Below are positions 40,471 through 52,000 of a stretch of 64,000 bases of DNA, in pieces. Numbering within the stretch: the stretch's first letter is position 1; the number at the start of each line of letters is the position of its first letter. The stretch is taken from positions 4,588,001 through 4,652,000 of the forward strand of contig JBBPUQ010000005.1 of NCBI GenBank assembly GCA_038501195.1. Reading direction: 5' to 3'. The notes under the pieces are model-generated. The model was given only the letters and a program-made list of their open reading frames with translations, did no database searches and was not told where the DNA came from. The translations under genes were made by a program, and so were the position numbers. This DNA is from Nemania diffusa. Taxonomy: Eukaryota > Ascomycota > Sordariomycetes > Xylariales > Xylariaceae.

Positions 40471-41450
40471 ATTTAACTTTTTAAGCTTTTTCTACTAAAT
40501 CTATTTATACTGTTACAATTTTTTATATTAACTAAAGTTTTTTTTTAATTAAAATTTTTTTTTAAAAAAAGTTTTTTTTTTTTAATAAAACTTTAATAGT
40601 TTTTATATTATTTTTTTTATAATAAAAAACAATATTATTGTTATTTTTATTATATTATTAAAAAGTTTATTAATAATATAAAATTTATTTTAATTATTAT
40701 TAAAAAACTTAGTATTTTTATTTAATTTATATTTAATAATTATTTTTTATATAAAAAACTTAATTTAATTTTTTAACAACTTTTTTAATTAAATAAAAAC
40801 TTTTTTTTTAAATATTTTTATAATTATTTATATTTAAATTATTTTTTTTTTATTTAGTTAATATATTAAATATATTTATTATTAAAATTAATATTAAAAT
40901 TAACGTTAAAATTTTAAATTATTTATTTATTATTTATAAACTATTTAAATAATAATATAGTTTATATTAAATATTAATAATTAAAAAACTTAAAGATTTA
41001 TTTATAATATTTAGCTATTTTTTTTTTTTTTTAAAGCAGCAAATAATTTAAAAATAATATTTTATATATTTAATAGTTTTGTTTTATTTTTACTTTTTTA
41101 TTTTTATAATCAAAGTTATTTTAACTATATATATTTTTATATATATATATAAGTTTTATTAAATTATTAATTTTATAATTTTTATTTTTATTTATAATTA
41201 TTATAAACTTTTTTATTATTAAACTAATATTTTTAAATTTATATATTATTTTTAATATAATTATTATTATTATATTATTTATTAAATATTTAATATAAAA
41301 TATATATAAATTAAAACAATTTATAAATAATATAAAATATTTTTATATATATAATTATATTTCAAATAAAAAACTATTTTATAATTTTTTTAAATATTAA
41401 CTAACTTATTATTTTTAAATAAATAAAAAACTACTTATTTTAGCTATAAA

Positions 41451-41808
41451 ATTTTGCTACAAATTCTTTACCACCAATAAGTAACCTTTGTTAAAAACAA
41501 AGGCATTAAATCTCCCGAAGTAATTAATATAGCCGTGGCCAGTCCTCCAGAGTGCATTGTGTGTGTATTGCACGCTTCGATTGAATGTAATACGATAGGT
41601 AGAGTGTTAGTGTGTTAGTTGTTGGTTGTTGGTAATAGTGCTGGTGCATAATAGACCGCCGCCATGGTCGGCTACGCTTTTGAGGATGAGCACATACCCT
41701 CGACTGATCACACGATATTTAGTTAATGATGGTATATTTCTGGAAAAACATGAAGAGATTACGTATTTAATTATTCAATTGAGAAGTGTGATGAATCTCG
41801 TGTTGTCA
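41451..41808. other. left edge of the gene island; 3' flank of the 741-aa gene
   Basis: The AT block grades into normal composition between about 41400 and 41520. A perfect 8-bp hairpin, CCTTTGTT AAA AACAAAGG, lies at 41485-41503. On the minus strand, AATAATTAAATA, about 30-45 bp past the stop codon, is a plausible polyadenylation signal. A 62-codon open frame on the plus strand (41626-41814) has no support. Confidence 0.5.
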
Positions 41809-44578
41809 TTATAGGTCGCCAAGATCCTTTGCAAGATTTACTGTTGATGCTAGCATCTCAGCGTTATCACTCTTCCAACTCTGCAGCTCTTCTACTTCGC
41901 GTACCGTCGCCTGGAGAGACGCCTTCGAATTCATGGGTAGCGGTGGGAGACCTTCTCCCTGACTTTGAGTAGTTCTACCCACCTGTTCAATAGCTAACTT
42001 CGCTCCGAGAATGCGCTGGTGATACATTGTCAGCTCTTTTGTATATGCACAGCTATGGAGTGGCTGCGGGTCTAAGTTTACTCACGTCACGACCAATCGA
42101 ACGGATATCTTCTGCAGCCTCCCTTGTCTTTATCTCTATCTTATTGATAGCTTCTTCCCTTCCGCTGTCATCAGGGTCCAGGGGCAAATTGCAGAGTGCC
42201 GTGAGAAGCGGGATCAAATGTTTTTTTGATACCGTGGAGTAGAATTCGCAGCTGTTTGCAAGAGACCCAGCATAGCCTCGGAGGATAAGCAAATTGGTGT
42301 ATATGATCTAGTCATCGTCAATTTCATCGTAACTATTTTCACTCGCCTCGTTTTGTTTATGATAGACAGCTTACTTGTGCTTCAAATTCACTGAACGAAA
42401 CGCCTGTCCGAGGACTTCCTCTTTTCAGGGCATAGTCAATTTCTGAGATGAACGCAGAGCACTGATGTGTCTGGATATAGTCAAGAATGGTCTTTATGTT
42501 GCTGAAGTATTGGCTCAGATTTGTCATCTCGCCTCGCAGCCTCCCCATAACATTTGCAGCTTCACGTAAGACGCTCCGAATTCGGGCCTTGTCCGTTCCT
42601 TTAGTTTTCTCGTGTAAAGAATAAGGGAGCTTGGAACTCACTGTCGTAATTTCCCCTGTATGGAGGCGCTTCAATTTATGGGCTATTTCAATTATCTCTC
42701 TCTGATTCGCTGCATTACTCTCAGACTTCTTCTCGTAGTTGCTCAGGGCTAATTCGCATGTTAATTGCTTCCGTGTGAGATCTTCCTGGCGCCTGTTTAA
42801 AAATGCATTGGCTTGGTCGGTTAGCGAGTGATGAAAAGGGCGGAGTTTTCAGGACAGTATGCCATGAGAAGCGTCTTACCATCAATAGAGCCAATGTCTC
42901 GAACGAACGTCTGACGGCTGATAATTGGGACATGCTTAAAACAAAGTCAGCAGTAGTTACCTGGGCTGTGTAAAGAGCATTTGTACTCACATCCCCAAAG
43001 GCCTGTCCAGGTTGAGCACTAGCCTCTAATTCGAGGGCAGCCGCCGACGCCTTCAGCTCTCCTAGCTTTGTAGTCCATTTTTCGTCCTGGGACGAACTAC
43101 TGTTAAGACGAGTGGTTCCTTCGTTTGTCTTGAGAATATCAGTAATAATCTATGAATGGTTAGTTTTCTCGATATTGAGCCGTGTAAAGATAAACGATGT
43201 GGGGACGAACCTTCTTACAACCATTGAGGATGTGGCATGCAGCTTTGGAGGGCTTGCTAGAAGGTTGCACATCTCTGCGGAGTTGTTCTGTCTGTGCCAA
43301 AAGGTCGCGCATCTGTACCTTTGTGTCTTCCAAATTACCCTCCGATAATGACTGTAAATCCGAAACAAGCTCTGAAATGGCGTATGCTTTCGTGTAGGCT
43401 ACCTCATGAGTCACAATATGGGTGTTGACCGGTGCTTGTTGCCGACCCTTTGATATCTGCACAGTGCTTCGCTGTTGCCTTGAATCATCATTTGACGACG
43501 AACCAATTCCAAAAGCAGGATGTGTAAGTTGTTCAATAAGATCCGGGGTTTTTCCAACGAGTGAGGTAGCATGGTGGATTGTCTCCAGTATTGGGTTCGC
43601 AATACTAACCAAGGTAACCAGGCCAAGCACCGGCAAGCCTAATTCTATTAGCAACAAGAACAATGCCACTTCTACATTTTTTTTTAATTAAAAGCTCCCA
43701 TACCTCTGTTCTTCTTCGCTGCCTTTTCAACCTCTGCCTCTGCCTTCAGATACTTTTTTCTCTCGATGTCTAGAATCTGTTCGCAATTCTTCATATACGC
43801 TGTCACAATCTCTTTACTATCACGTAGAAGATCCTGCTCAAGCTTATATTCCTTGATTTTGCGCTCCGTTGTAGCTTTTATCGTATTAGTGACCACCAAA
43901 AGATACTAGCTACTGATATCACTCACCAAATTCACTGTTAGTTGCTTGCTCCAGTTCTGCTGCCATGTTTCCCCATATATCCATTTGCTCCCTAATGGCG
44001 TTCGCACGGCGAACACAATCGTCCAAACCAGAACTCAGCCGGCTCATTCTCGGTTGAAGAGACGATTGCGCTGAAGGATCCATCAAACATTCAATTATGC
44101 CGGCCATCTAGTGATCAACATTAGAACCTTTAGTCCTATAGGAGTGGACAAAAGGACACCATACCACCCCAGACTTTCCAAACAGACTAGGAAGGATCAG
44201 GCAGATACTACCCATCTCCTCGCCTGCTATGGTGAATATTTTGTGGCTCTGTTGGTAGAGCTCAACCAGTTTTACACTCAGTTTGTCACTCCTAGTTATA
44301 TATTAGCGACATACTATTTATGTTAATCGTGTGTGTAAAACATACTTGAAATTGCTGTCGGGTTTTCGATCAATGTCTATAGTTGCAGCACTGGACCATG
44401 CAAGTAGTCTGAGATGACCGACAAGGTTAACTACCAGCGGAGCTGATGACAGGAAATCGGGCATATCATCTTTGAAGAGCAAGCTGTTTTTTAAATTTTG
44501 ATGAAACTCCTCTGCAGATTTGTTCTGAATCCGCTGTAGTTGTAGTGCAACTTGTTTATCAGTATTAGACCCTACCAT
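41809..44578 (-). CDS. uncharacterised helical protein with a central hydrophobic segment, 10 exons, 741 aa
   Basis: Exons, minus strand: 44578-44346, 44291-44165, 44107-43927, 43874-43704, 43644-43211, 43149-42991, 42934-42880, 42811-42375, 42307-42086 and 42015-41809. All nine introns are GT..AG and 52-70 bp long; most have a branch-like CTAAC/CTGAC/CTAAT. Joined, they give one frame of 741 codons plus TAA with no internal stop, which strongly supports the model. Residues 1-120 include PDFLSSAPLVVNLVGHLRLLAWSS and KLVELYQQSHKIF. Residues 182-237 form a long charged helix with coiled-coil character (KIKEYKLEQDLLRDSK...). Residues 239-256 are hydrophobic (LGLPVLGLVTLVSIANPI). Three further helical stretches follow; residues 455-599 are almost free of Pro and rich in Lys, Glu and Leu. 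I do not recognise the family. The layout, long amphipathic helices around one hydrophobic hairpin-like segment, is seen in membrane-associated helical proteins, including alpha-helical pore formers, but that is only a resemblance in layout. No signal peptide is visible. Confidence 0.85.
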
Positions 44579-44667
44579 AGTGAAAGTTTGGAGACCGTAG
44601 AACTAGGGAAAAGGGAAGTGTGTTTTTCATGTATCAAAGGACAAAGACTCAGTCAATGCAAAACACT

Positions 44668-44677
44668 TAATATATAA
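44668..44677 (-). promoter_or_regulatory. TATA-like core promoter of the 741-aa gene
   Basis: On the minus strand TTATATATTA lies about 90-100 bp upstream of the start codon. It is followed by a pyrimidine-rich stretch (CACTTCCCTTTTCCCTA, about 44602-44620), typical of sequence near transcription starts in filamentous fungi. Composition and position are the only evidence. Confidence 0.4.
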
Positions 44678-44730
44678 CTTATCAATTAGCTCCAAGAACA
44701 CGAACGTAGTGGCTATATAGATTTCCAGAG

Positions 44731-44751
44731 AATCCTAGGTGATCTAGGATT
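44731..44751. repeat. 21-bp perfect inverted repeat
   Basis: AATCCTAG (44731-44738) and CTAGGATT (44744-44751) around GTGAT. It lies about 155 bp upstream of the start codon of the 741-aa gene, so it could be a dimeric-factor site or a hairpin. Confidence 0.5.
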
Positions 44752-46107
44752 ACTTGAATGAAAATGGGCATGTATTGGTGTGTATTTGGCCCTGTAATAT
44801 TGCAGGGGGTTGATTATCCACTTAGAGTCGGTCCGCCGAACATTCAGACACCATTCAGGAGGTAAGCACCGATCAAGAGGGTGTGGTTCGACGCCACTAT
44901 ATGCATTCTTGGATATTGACTGGACATATTGCGACTCTGCATGTAATGTTCTTTCGTGAGCTGAAGCTCGGACATCATAAGGGAGTCCTGCACAGCAGCG
45001 CGCCTACATTCCCCAACACCATGAGACATACATAGTAGGAGCCTGTCCGCTCTTTATGCCAAGTATGGGTAAGTTTAGCATACTAAATAGTCTTAGAAGC
45101 TACCACAGTCCCATATATAAGAGCTGCAGACAGTCAAGGTTCCTACGTCGACAATTCTCTACTTTTGGTAGTGTTGTGGTTTAGTATTGCAGTTCTGTTC
45201 CGTGACAGAGGTCAACCTCCAGCCTCGTAGAAGTGCAATTTGATGACCTTGAATTTACTCCGTCTATTTCGGGAATTTGATTCATTTCGTGCATTTACCC
45301 TTGCGATATTAGACGCAGGTCTTAGCGGTTAATTATGTGGAGGGTAAGATTCGTGGCCATCCCTGTTCAGCACTTGTCCTTAGAGATAGGTTCGTAATGA
45401 TTAGACATATGGACGGTTTCTATTTCCATTGGTTTCTGTGCAGAGGCTTCAAAGTCGTGGCGTGATGTAGGAGCGGAATTGGACGTCTATTCACGTCATA
45501 GTTGCAAACTTGCTGGGGGCTGCAGGGTCCTAATTGGGGTTGTTGAAAGTATGCTAGGTCAAGGAGTCACTTCGTGTACTGTATAATAAAAGGGGCTCAG
45601 GCATCCCGTTTATATATATAAGCAGGTCTTTCTACCTTTTTATTATAATTAATAAGCTAAATAATATATTTATCTATTATTTTATTGTATTAAAGTATAA
45701 ACTTAGCAAATTTCTTTACTTAAATATTTTAAAGATAGTTATTAAAATAAACTTAATTATATTATAAAATTTTAATAATAAAATAATTTTAAATTTAATT
45801 TATTTGTTAAAAAATTTAAAATAAAAAAACTATTATATATTATATTTATTATTATATAATATATAAATATTTTATTATTAAAATATAATATAATAAAAAA
45901 AAAGTTAATAAATATATAATAATTAAATAATTAATAAAAAATTTTATTAATTATTATTTAATATTATTTTAATATTAAAAGTTTATTATAATTAATAAAA
46001 AAAATAATATTAAAATAAAATTATTATAATTTATAAATTAATAAAAAAAAAAAATTATATATTAATTTTTTTAATTTAATTAATAATTATTAATTAAATT
46101 TTAATAA

Positions 46108-46320
46108 TATTAAAATTATTTAATTAGTTATTTAATAAAAGTTATATATATATATATAAATATATATAATTAAACTTTAAATTAACATTTTTATTAAATA
46201 AATAAAAAATAAAAAAGTTTATTAAAATTTATAAATTAAAATAAAATTTTAAAATTTAAAAATAAACTTTAAATATTATTAATTATTTAAAATTTATATA
46301 TATATAAAGTTTTATTAATA
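46108..46320 (+). repeat. degenerate solo LTR of family 1
   Basis: It begins TATTAAAATTATTTAATTAG and ends GTTTTATTAATA, the inverted form of the family LTR (as in element D), but is only 213 bp because of internal deletions. The flanking pentamers (AATAA and TTTTA) do not match. No internal region accompanies it, so it is probably a solo LTR or a fragment. Confidence 0.55.
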
Positions 46321-46879
46321 TTTTATAATAATTATTTAATTTAATAATAAATTAATAAAATATAAAAATAAAAATTAATTATTATTAAAAATAACTTTAT
46401 ATTATATTTTTTATTTTTTTTATATAAATAATAAATTGTTAATTTTATTAATTAATTAAAAATATATTAAAATAATAATAAAAAAAAAAAATAATATAAA
46501 ATTAAATAACTTTTAATAACATTTAAGTTATTTTTATTTAAAAATTAATTAAGCTTTAAATTATTTAATATATTTAATTTTTTATTTATTTTATTATTTT
46601 TATTTTATTATTTTTTATAATTTTAAAATATAATTATTAATTTTAAAATATTTTTAAAACTTATATAACTATTAATATATTTTTTAAAATATATAATTTA
46701 TATTAATATTTATTATAAATTTTATAATTAAATATAATATAAATAATTATTTATATAAAATAATATATAAAAATAAATTTATATATATTTTAAAAAAATA
46801 AAAAAATAAAAATAATAATATATTTATATAAAATTTATAAATTTATTAATATTAATTTAATTATTTAAATATATTTAAT

Positions 46880-47157
46880 AGTTTTATTATATAATTAAAA
46901 AAAAACATTTTTATTTATTATTGCTTTAAAATATTTTATATATATTTATTTAAATAAATAATAAACTATAATTAAATATTTAAGTTTAACTTTAATAATA
47001 AAAAGTTAAATAAATAATAATTTATTTAAATAATTTATTTAATTTAATATATATTTATTTTTTAAAATTAAAAATTTATAATTATATTATTATAATTATA
47101 ATTAACTATATAATTATTTTTAATAATTTATTAATATTTAATTAAAAGTAATATTGT
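46880..47157. mobile_element. family-2 copy, left part, interrupted by element C
   Basis: Aligns with about 3800-4045. It ends in ATTGT (47153-47157), the target duplication of element C, and resumes after C at 58935. The left limit of this copy is uncertain. Confidence 0.5.
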
Positions 47158-47465
47158 TATTAATAAAACTTTTTATATATATATATATAAAAAAATTTAA
47201 AATAATTTATAAAATTTAAAGTTTATTTTTAAGTTTTAAAGTTTTATATTAATTTATATATATTTTTTATAAAAAAAAATATAACTAAAAAAGTTATATA
47301 TAAATTATTTATATATATATATATATAAAATTTATAAATTTTATAAATTTTAATAAGTTTTTATATTTTTTATTTATTTAATTATTTAATAAAAGTTTTA
47401 ATTTAAGTTTTAGTTATATATATTTAATATATATATATAAGTTTTATTATATTATTAATTTAATA
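47158..47465 (-). repeat. left LTR of element C
   Basis: 308 bp, TATTAATAAAAC..TTTAATA. Against the left LTR of B, every difference I checked in the first 110 bp is G-to-A or C-to-T (for example GAATTCGG in B against AAATTTAA here). Confidence 0.9.
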
Positions 47466-48788
47466 TTAAAGATTTTTTTTTTTATATAATAATTTTAGTT
47501 TTAATATTAATTAATTTTTTATTATTTCTTTTACTATTTAATCAATTTATATATATTTTTATTTATATAATTAGTTTATTTATATTAATTAGTTTTTTTA
47601 ATATTTAATTAAATATTTTTTTTATATAAATATTTATTAAATTATTTTTATTATTGATTTAATATATTTTTATAATTTTATAATTTTTATATATTTTTTA
47701 AAGTAATATAATATTAATTATAAATTGCTTTTTTTATATAATTTTTAATTTAATTAAATATTTATATAAAAATTTAAAATCAATATATATAATTAATAAT
47801 ATAATTAATAATTATATTATATAAATAATTTTTTAAAAAGTTATATTAAATATAATAATATAATCAAATTTATTAACTATATTATATAATTTAATTGTTA
47901 AAATATTATATATAATTTATTTATATTTAATTAAATTTTAATAAATAATATTATTTTTAATTATAAAAGTGTTTTTTATATAGCTTTTATTAATTAATAT
48001 AATTATAAATTTAATTTAAAAACTTAAATTTTTATTATTTATAAATATTTTATTAATAAAAATAAAAATTTTTATATAATTAAAATTTAAAAATATATAA
48101 TATAATTTTTGCTATATATTATTAATTTATTATTATATTTATATATTTAATATTTTAATATTATTTTTTAATAATTTTTAAATTTATATAATAATTAATA
48201 AATTATATAATATTTTTAATTAATATATTAATATAATATATATATTTTAAATTTATTAAATAATATATTATTAAAAATAATTTTTTATATAAAAATTAAT
48301 AATATATAATTATTTAGTTTATTTTTATTAAATAAAAAAAAAAAATTATTTATTTATTTAAATTTTACTTTTATTAAATTTAATAAAATATTTAAATATT
48401 AATTTTATTTTTAATTTTATATAAAATAATAATTTAATTTTTTTTTTATATAAAAATTTTTTAAATATAATATTAAAAATATTATTTATTTAAAGTTTTA
48501 TAATTATAAATTTATTAGATTTTTTTTTAATATATAATAAATATAAGTTATATATAAATATTTTTATATTTAATTTTTAATAATAATATTTATAATAAAT
48601 TTTATATTAATATAATTTTAATTTAATTAATTTATATAATAATTATATAATTTAAAATATAATATTTATTAAATATTTATTTTTTAGTTTTTTTAATAAA
48701 TAAATATAAATTTTTTAGTTTAATTTATTATATAATTATATATATATTTAAAAAATGTTTTATAATTATATATATATATTATAATTTT
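47158..48788 (-). mobile_element. LTR retrotransposon family 1, element C, first segment
   Basis: It starts with a 308-bp LTR (47158-47465), flanked by ATTGT on the left, and continues with internal sequence matching B (49097-50408) and A. It stops at 48788 in the pentamer ATTTT, where element B is inserted, and resumes at 54699. The pieces join exactly: ..TATTATA ATTTT AAATTAATAATAATTTT.. corresponds to ..GTAGTTTTAAATTAACAACAGTTTT in B. Confidence 0.9.
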
Positions 48789-49096
48789 TGTTAATAGAAC
48801 TTTTTATACATATATATACAAAAGAATTCGGAATAATCTGTAGGGTTTAAGGTTTGTTTCTAGGTCCTAAAGTTCTGTATTAATTTGTATATATATTTTA
48901 CAAAAAAAAATATAACTAAAAAAGTTATATATAAGTTATTTATATATATATATATATAAAACTTGTAAGTTTTATAAATTTTAATAAGTTTTTATATTTT
49001 TTATTTATTTAGTTATTTAATAAAAGTTTTAGTTTAAGTTTTAATTATATATATTTAATATATATATACAAATTTTATTAAATTATTAGTTTAATA
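48789..49096 (-). repeat. left LTR of element B (least mutated LTR of the family)
   Basis: 308 bp. It keeps G and C at many sites that are A or T in the other copies (AAGAATTCGGAATAATCTG, TCTAGGTCCTAAAG), mainly in its first 110 bp. It ends GTTTAATA, the mutated form of GTTCAACA in the right LTR. Confidence 0.92.
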
Positions 49097-52000
49097 TTAA
49101 AAATTTTTTCTTTTGTACAATAACTTTAATTTTAATATTAATTAATTTTTTATTATTTTTTTTATTATTTAATTAATTTATATATACTTTTATTTATATA
49201 ACTAGTTTATTTATATTAACTAGTTTTTTTAATGCTTAATTAAATGCTTTTTTTATATAAGCATTTATTAAATTGTTTTTACTATTGATTTAATATATTT
49301 TTATAATTTTACAATTTTTGTATGTTTTTTAAAATAATATAATATTAATTATAAATTATTTTTTTTATATAATTTTTAATTTAATTAAACATTTATACAA
49401 AAATTTAAAATTAATATATATAACTAGTAATATAGTTAATAATTTTATTATATAAATAATTTTTTAAAAAGTTATATTAAATATAATAGTATAATTAAAT
49501 CTATTAACTATATTATATAATTTATTTGCTAATATATTTTATATAACTTGTTTATATTTAATTAAATTTTAATAAACAATATTACTTTCAATTATAAAAA
49601 TATTTTTTATATAGTTTTTGTTAGCTAATATAATTATAAATTTAATTTAAAAACTTAAATTTTTGTTATTTATAAATACTTTGTTAATAAAAATAAAAAT
49701 TTTTATACAACTAAAATTTAAAAGTATATAATATAGTTTTTGTTATATATTATTAATTTATTATTATATTTATACATTTAATGTTTTAATATTATTTTTT
49801 AACAATTTTTAAACTTATATAGTAATTAATAAATTATATAATATTTTTAGTTAATATATTAATATAATATATATACTTTTAGTTTATTAAATAATATATT
49901 ACTAAAAATAATTTTTTATATAAAAGTTAATAATATATAGTTGTTTAGTTTATTTTTATTAAATAAAAAAAAAATCTTATTTGTTTATTTAAATTTTGCT
50001 TTTATTAAATTTAACAAAATATTTAAGTATTAATTTTACTTTTAATTTTATATAAAATAATAGTTTAGTTTTTTTTTTATATAAAAACTTTTTAAATATA
50101 ATACTAAAAATATTATTTGTTTAAAATTTTATAATTATAAATTTGTCGAGTTTTTTTTTAATATATAATAAATATAAATTATATATAAATATTTTTATAT
50201 TTAATTTTTAATAGTAATATTTATAATAAATTTTATATTAATATAATTTTAATTTAATTAATTTATATAATAGTTATATAATTTAAAACATAATATTTAT
50301 TAAATATTTGTTTTTTAGTTTTTTTAATAAATAAATATAAATTTTTTAGTTTAATTTGTTATATAACTATATATATATTTAAAAAATATTTTATAATTTT
50401 ATATATATATTGTAGTTTTAAATTAACAACAGTTTTAAAACTATAATAAACTATTAGTTTATATATTAAATTATTAATATTTATATAAAAATTTAAACTT
50501 TGTTATTGTTTTTATAATTTTATATAACTAATTTGAACTTTTTATATAGTTTAGTTATTTTATTTTTAATTTTTTATATAAATTTAATTCGAAAAATTTT
50601 TATTTAGTTATATTAGTTTAAGTTATATTATATAAATTAAAATATACTTTAAATTATTAGTACATTTATTTTAGCTGTATTTAATTGTTTAAAAAGTATA
50701 TTAGATATAATAATTATATTATTTTGTTTTAGTTATATAATTAAAATATAATTGTTAACTTTTTTTAGTACAAAATATTAGTTATTAATAAATATAAATA
50801 ATTTTTTCGGTTTGTTTTTTTATTAAAGTTGCAGCTATTTAACAGTTTAAAAAAAGTTATATAAAAAGTTATTCTTTTTATATAATAAATTAAATATAGT
50901 TTTTTATTAGTAATATAATTTAATTTATATATAATAAAACTTAGCTAATTTATTTGTTATATCAACTGTAATATTACAATTTTTAATTGCAAAAATTTTA
51001 TATAGTTTTATTTAACTTTTGCATTTTTTTTATATTATAACTTTACTTTAAAAAAGTAAAAAAAATACTTCGTACAATAATATTAGTCCATTTTTAGTTT
51101 ATATAATTTAATTAATATTAACTTTTATATAAATATTTTTTAATATTTTTATAGCTTTTTGTATAACTTTTGCTTTTTAAATAATTTTTAGCAAAAAAAA
51201 TAAATTATTATTAATTTTAAAATAAATTTTAAAAACTAATAAAATAAATATAAAACTATTTAGTTTAATTATATTATTTAAAGCTTTTATAATTATTTAT
51301 AATATTGTTTTTTTGTTTATATAATAATTAATTTTTTTATATAAAATATTAAATATATAACAAAATAATATATATATTTATTTAACTTTTTTAATAGTTT
51401 AATATATTTTAACAAATATTTTTTTATATAAAGTTTTAACTAGTTATATATTATTACAAAATTTTTCAAATAAAAAATTTATATTAAAATTATATATAAT
51501 ATAATTAAATAGTTTTTAATATATTAAAATCTAATATTAATATAATATGTTTTAAATATTATATATATTTAAAAATTTTAAAAATTTAACTGTTTAAAAC
51601 AAAATATTTATATTAATTATATATAAAATTAGTTATTTGTTAATTTATATAACATTAATAACAATTTTATAGTTAAAATTATATTTATTTTTTAACGAAA
51701 ATTTAAATTTTTTTAAAGTTTAGTTATATAATTAATAATAATAATAAAACTTTTTAATTTTTTAAAATATTAAAATATTAATATTATTATATTTAATTTT
51801 TTGCAGTAATTTTATAAATTTTTTTATATAAAAGTATTTAAATTAACAATATAGTTTTTAAAACTTTTATTTTATAAAATAATTTGTAGCTTTTAATCAA
51901 TTAATATTAAAAAATAAATATTTTTATTTTTATATAATTAATACTATTATATTATTTTATTATATAATTATATTTTATATATTATTAAAATAAATATATA

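Larger units (their letters stand above)
3081..41450. repeat. 38-kb AT-rich block of RIP-degraded transposons
   Basis: Base composition changes abruptly near 3080-3130, and lines sampled by eye contain only about 3-10% G+C. The remaining C is mostly in CT and the remaining G mostly in AG, while CA and TG are rare; this is the product of CpA-to-TpA mutation on both strands. Stops occur every few codons in all frames. Within the block, homologous copies differ almost only by transitions. Named elements inside it are listed separately. Stretches I could not assign are 3130-3780, 7860-8040, 15300-16470, 16743-18480, 22650-23830, 24083-25765 and 35212-39135, apart from what is said about a possible older host element. 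Confidence 0.9.
44579..45650. other. 5' flank of the 741-aa gene and right part of the island, no gene called
   Basis: About 1.07 kb of normal composition. The longest open frame (44844-45029, minus, 61 codons) has no motif. A perfect inverted repeat AATCCTAG..CTAGGATT (44731-44751) and a plus-strand TATA-like site CCATATATAAGAGCTGCAG (45111-45129) are present. The right edge (about 45600-45660) passes through TTTATATATATAAGC into the second AT block. Stops in all frames leave no room for a conserved protein; a non-coding transcript or the remains of a lost gene would fit. Confidence 0.45.

Noticed and set aside
3081..41450. AT-rich block as inserted mitochondrial DNA
   Set aside because: No mitochondrial gene, rRNA or tRNA sequence is seen, while LTR pairs with target duplications and RIP-type transitions explain the composition.
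41626..41814. 62-codon plus-strand frame at the left edge of the island
   Set aside because: It lies in the 3' flank of the 741-aa gene, overlaps its last codons and has no motif.
42027..43691. Plus-strand frames of 66-89 codons across the 741-aa gene
   Set aside because: They are antisense to well-supported exons of the minus-strand gene.
44844..45029. 61-codon minus-strand frame upstream of the 741-aa gene
   Set aside because: No motif or splice continuation; a chance frame in normal-composition DNA is likely.
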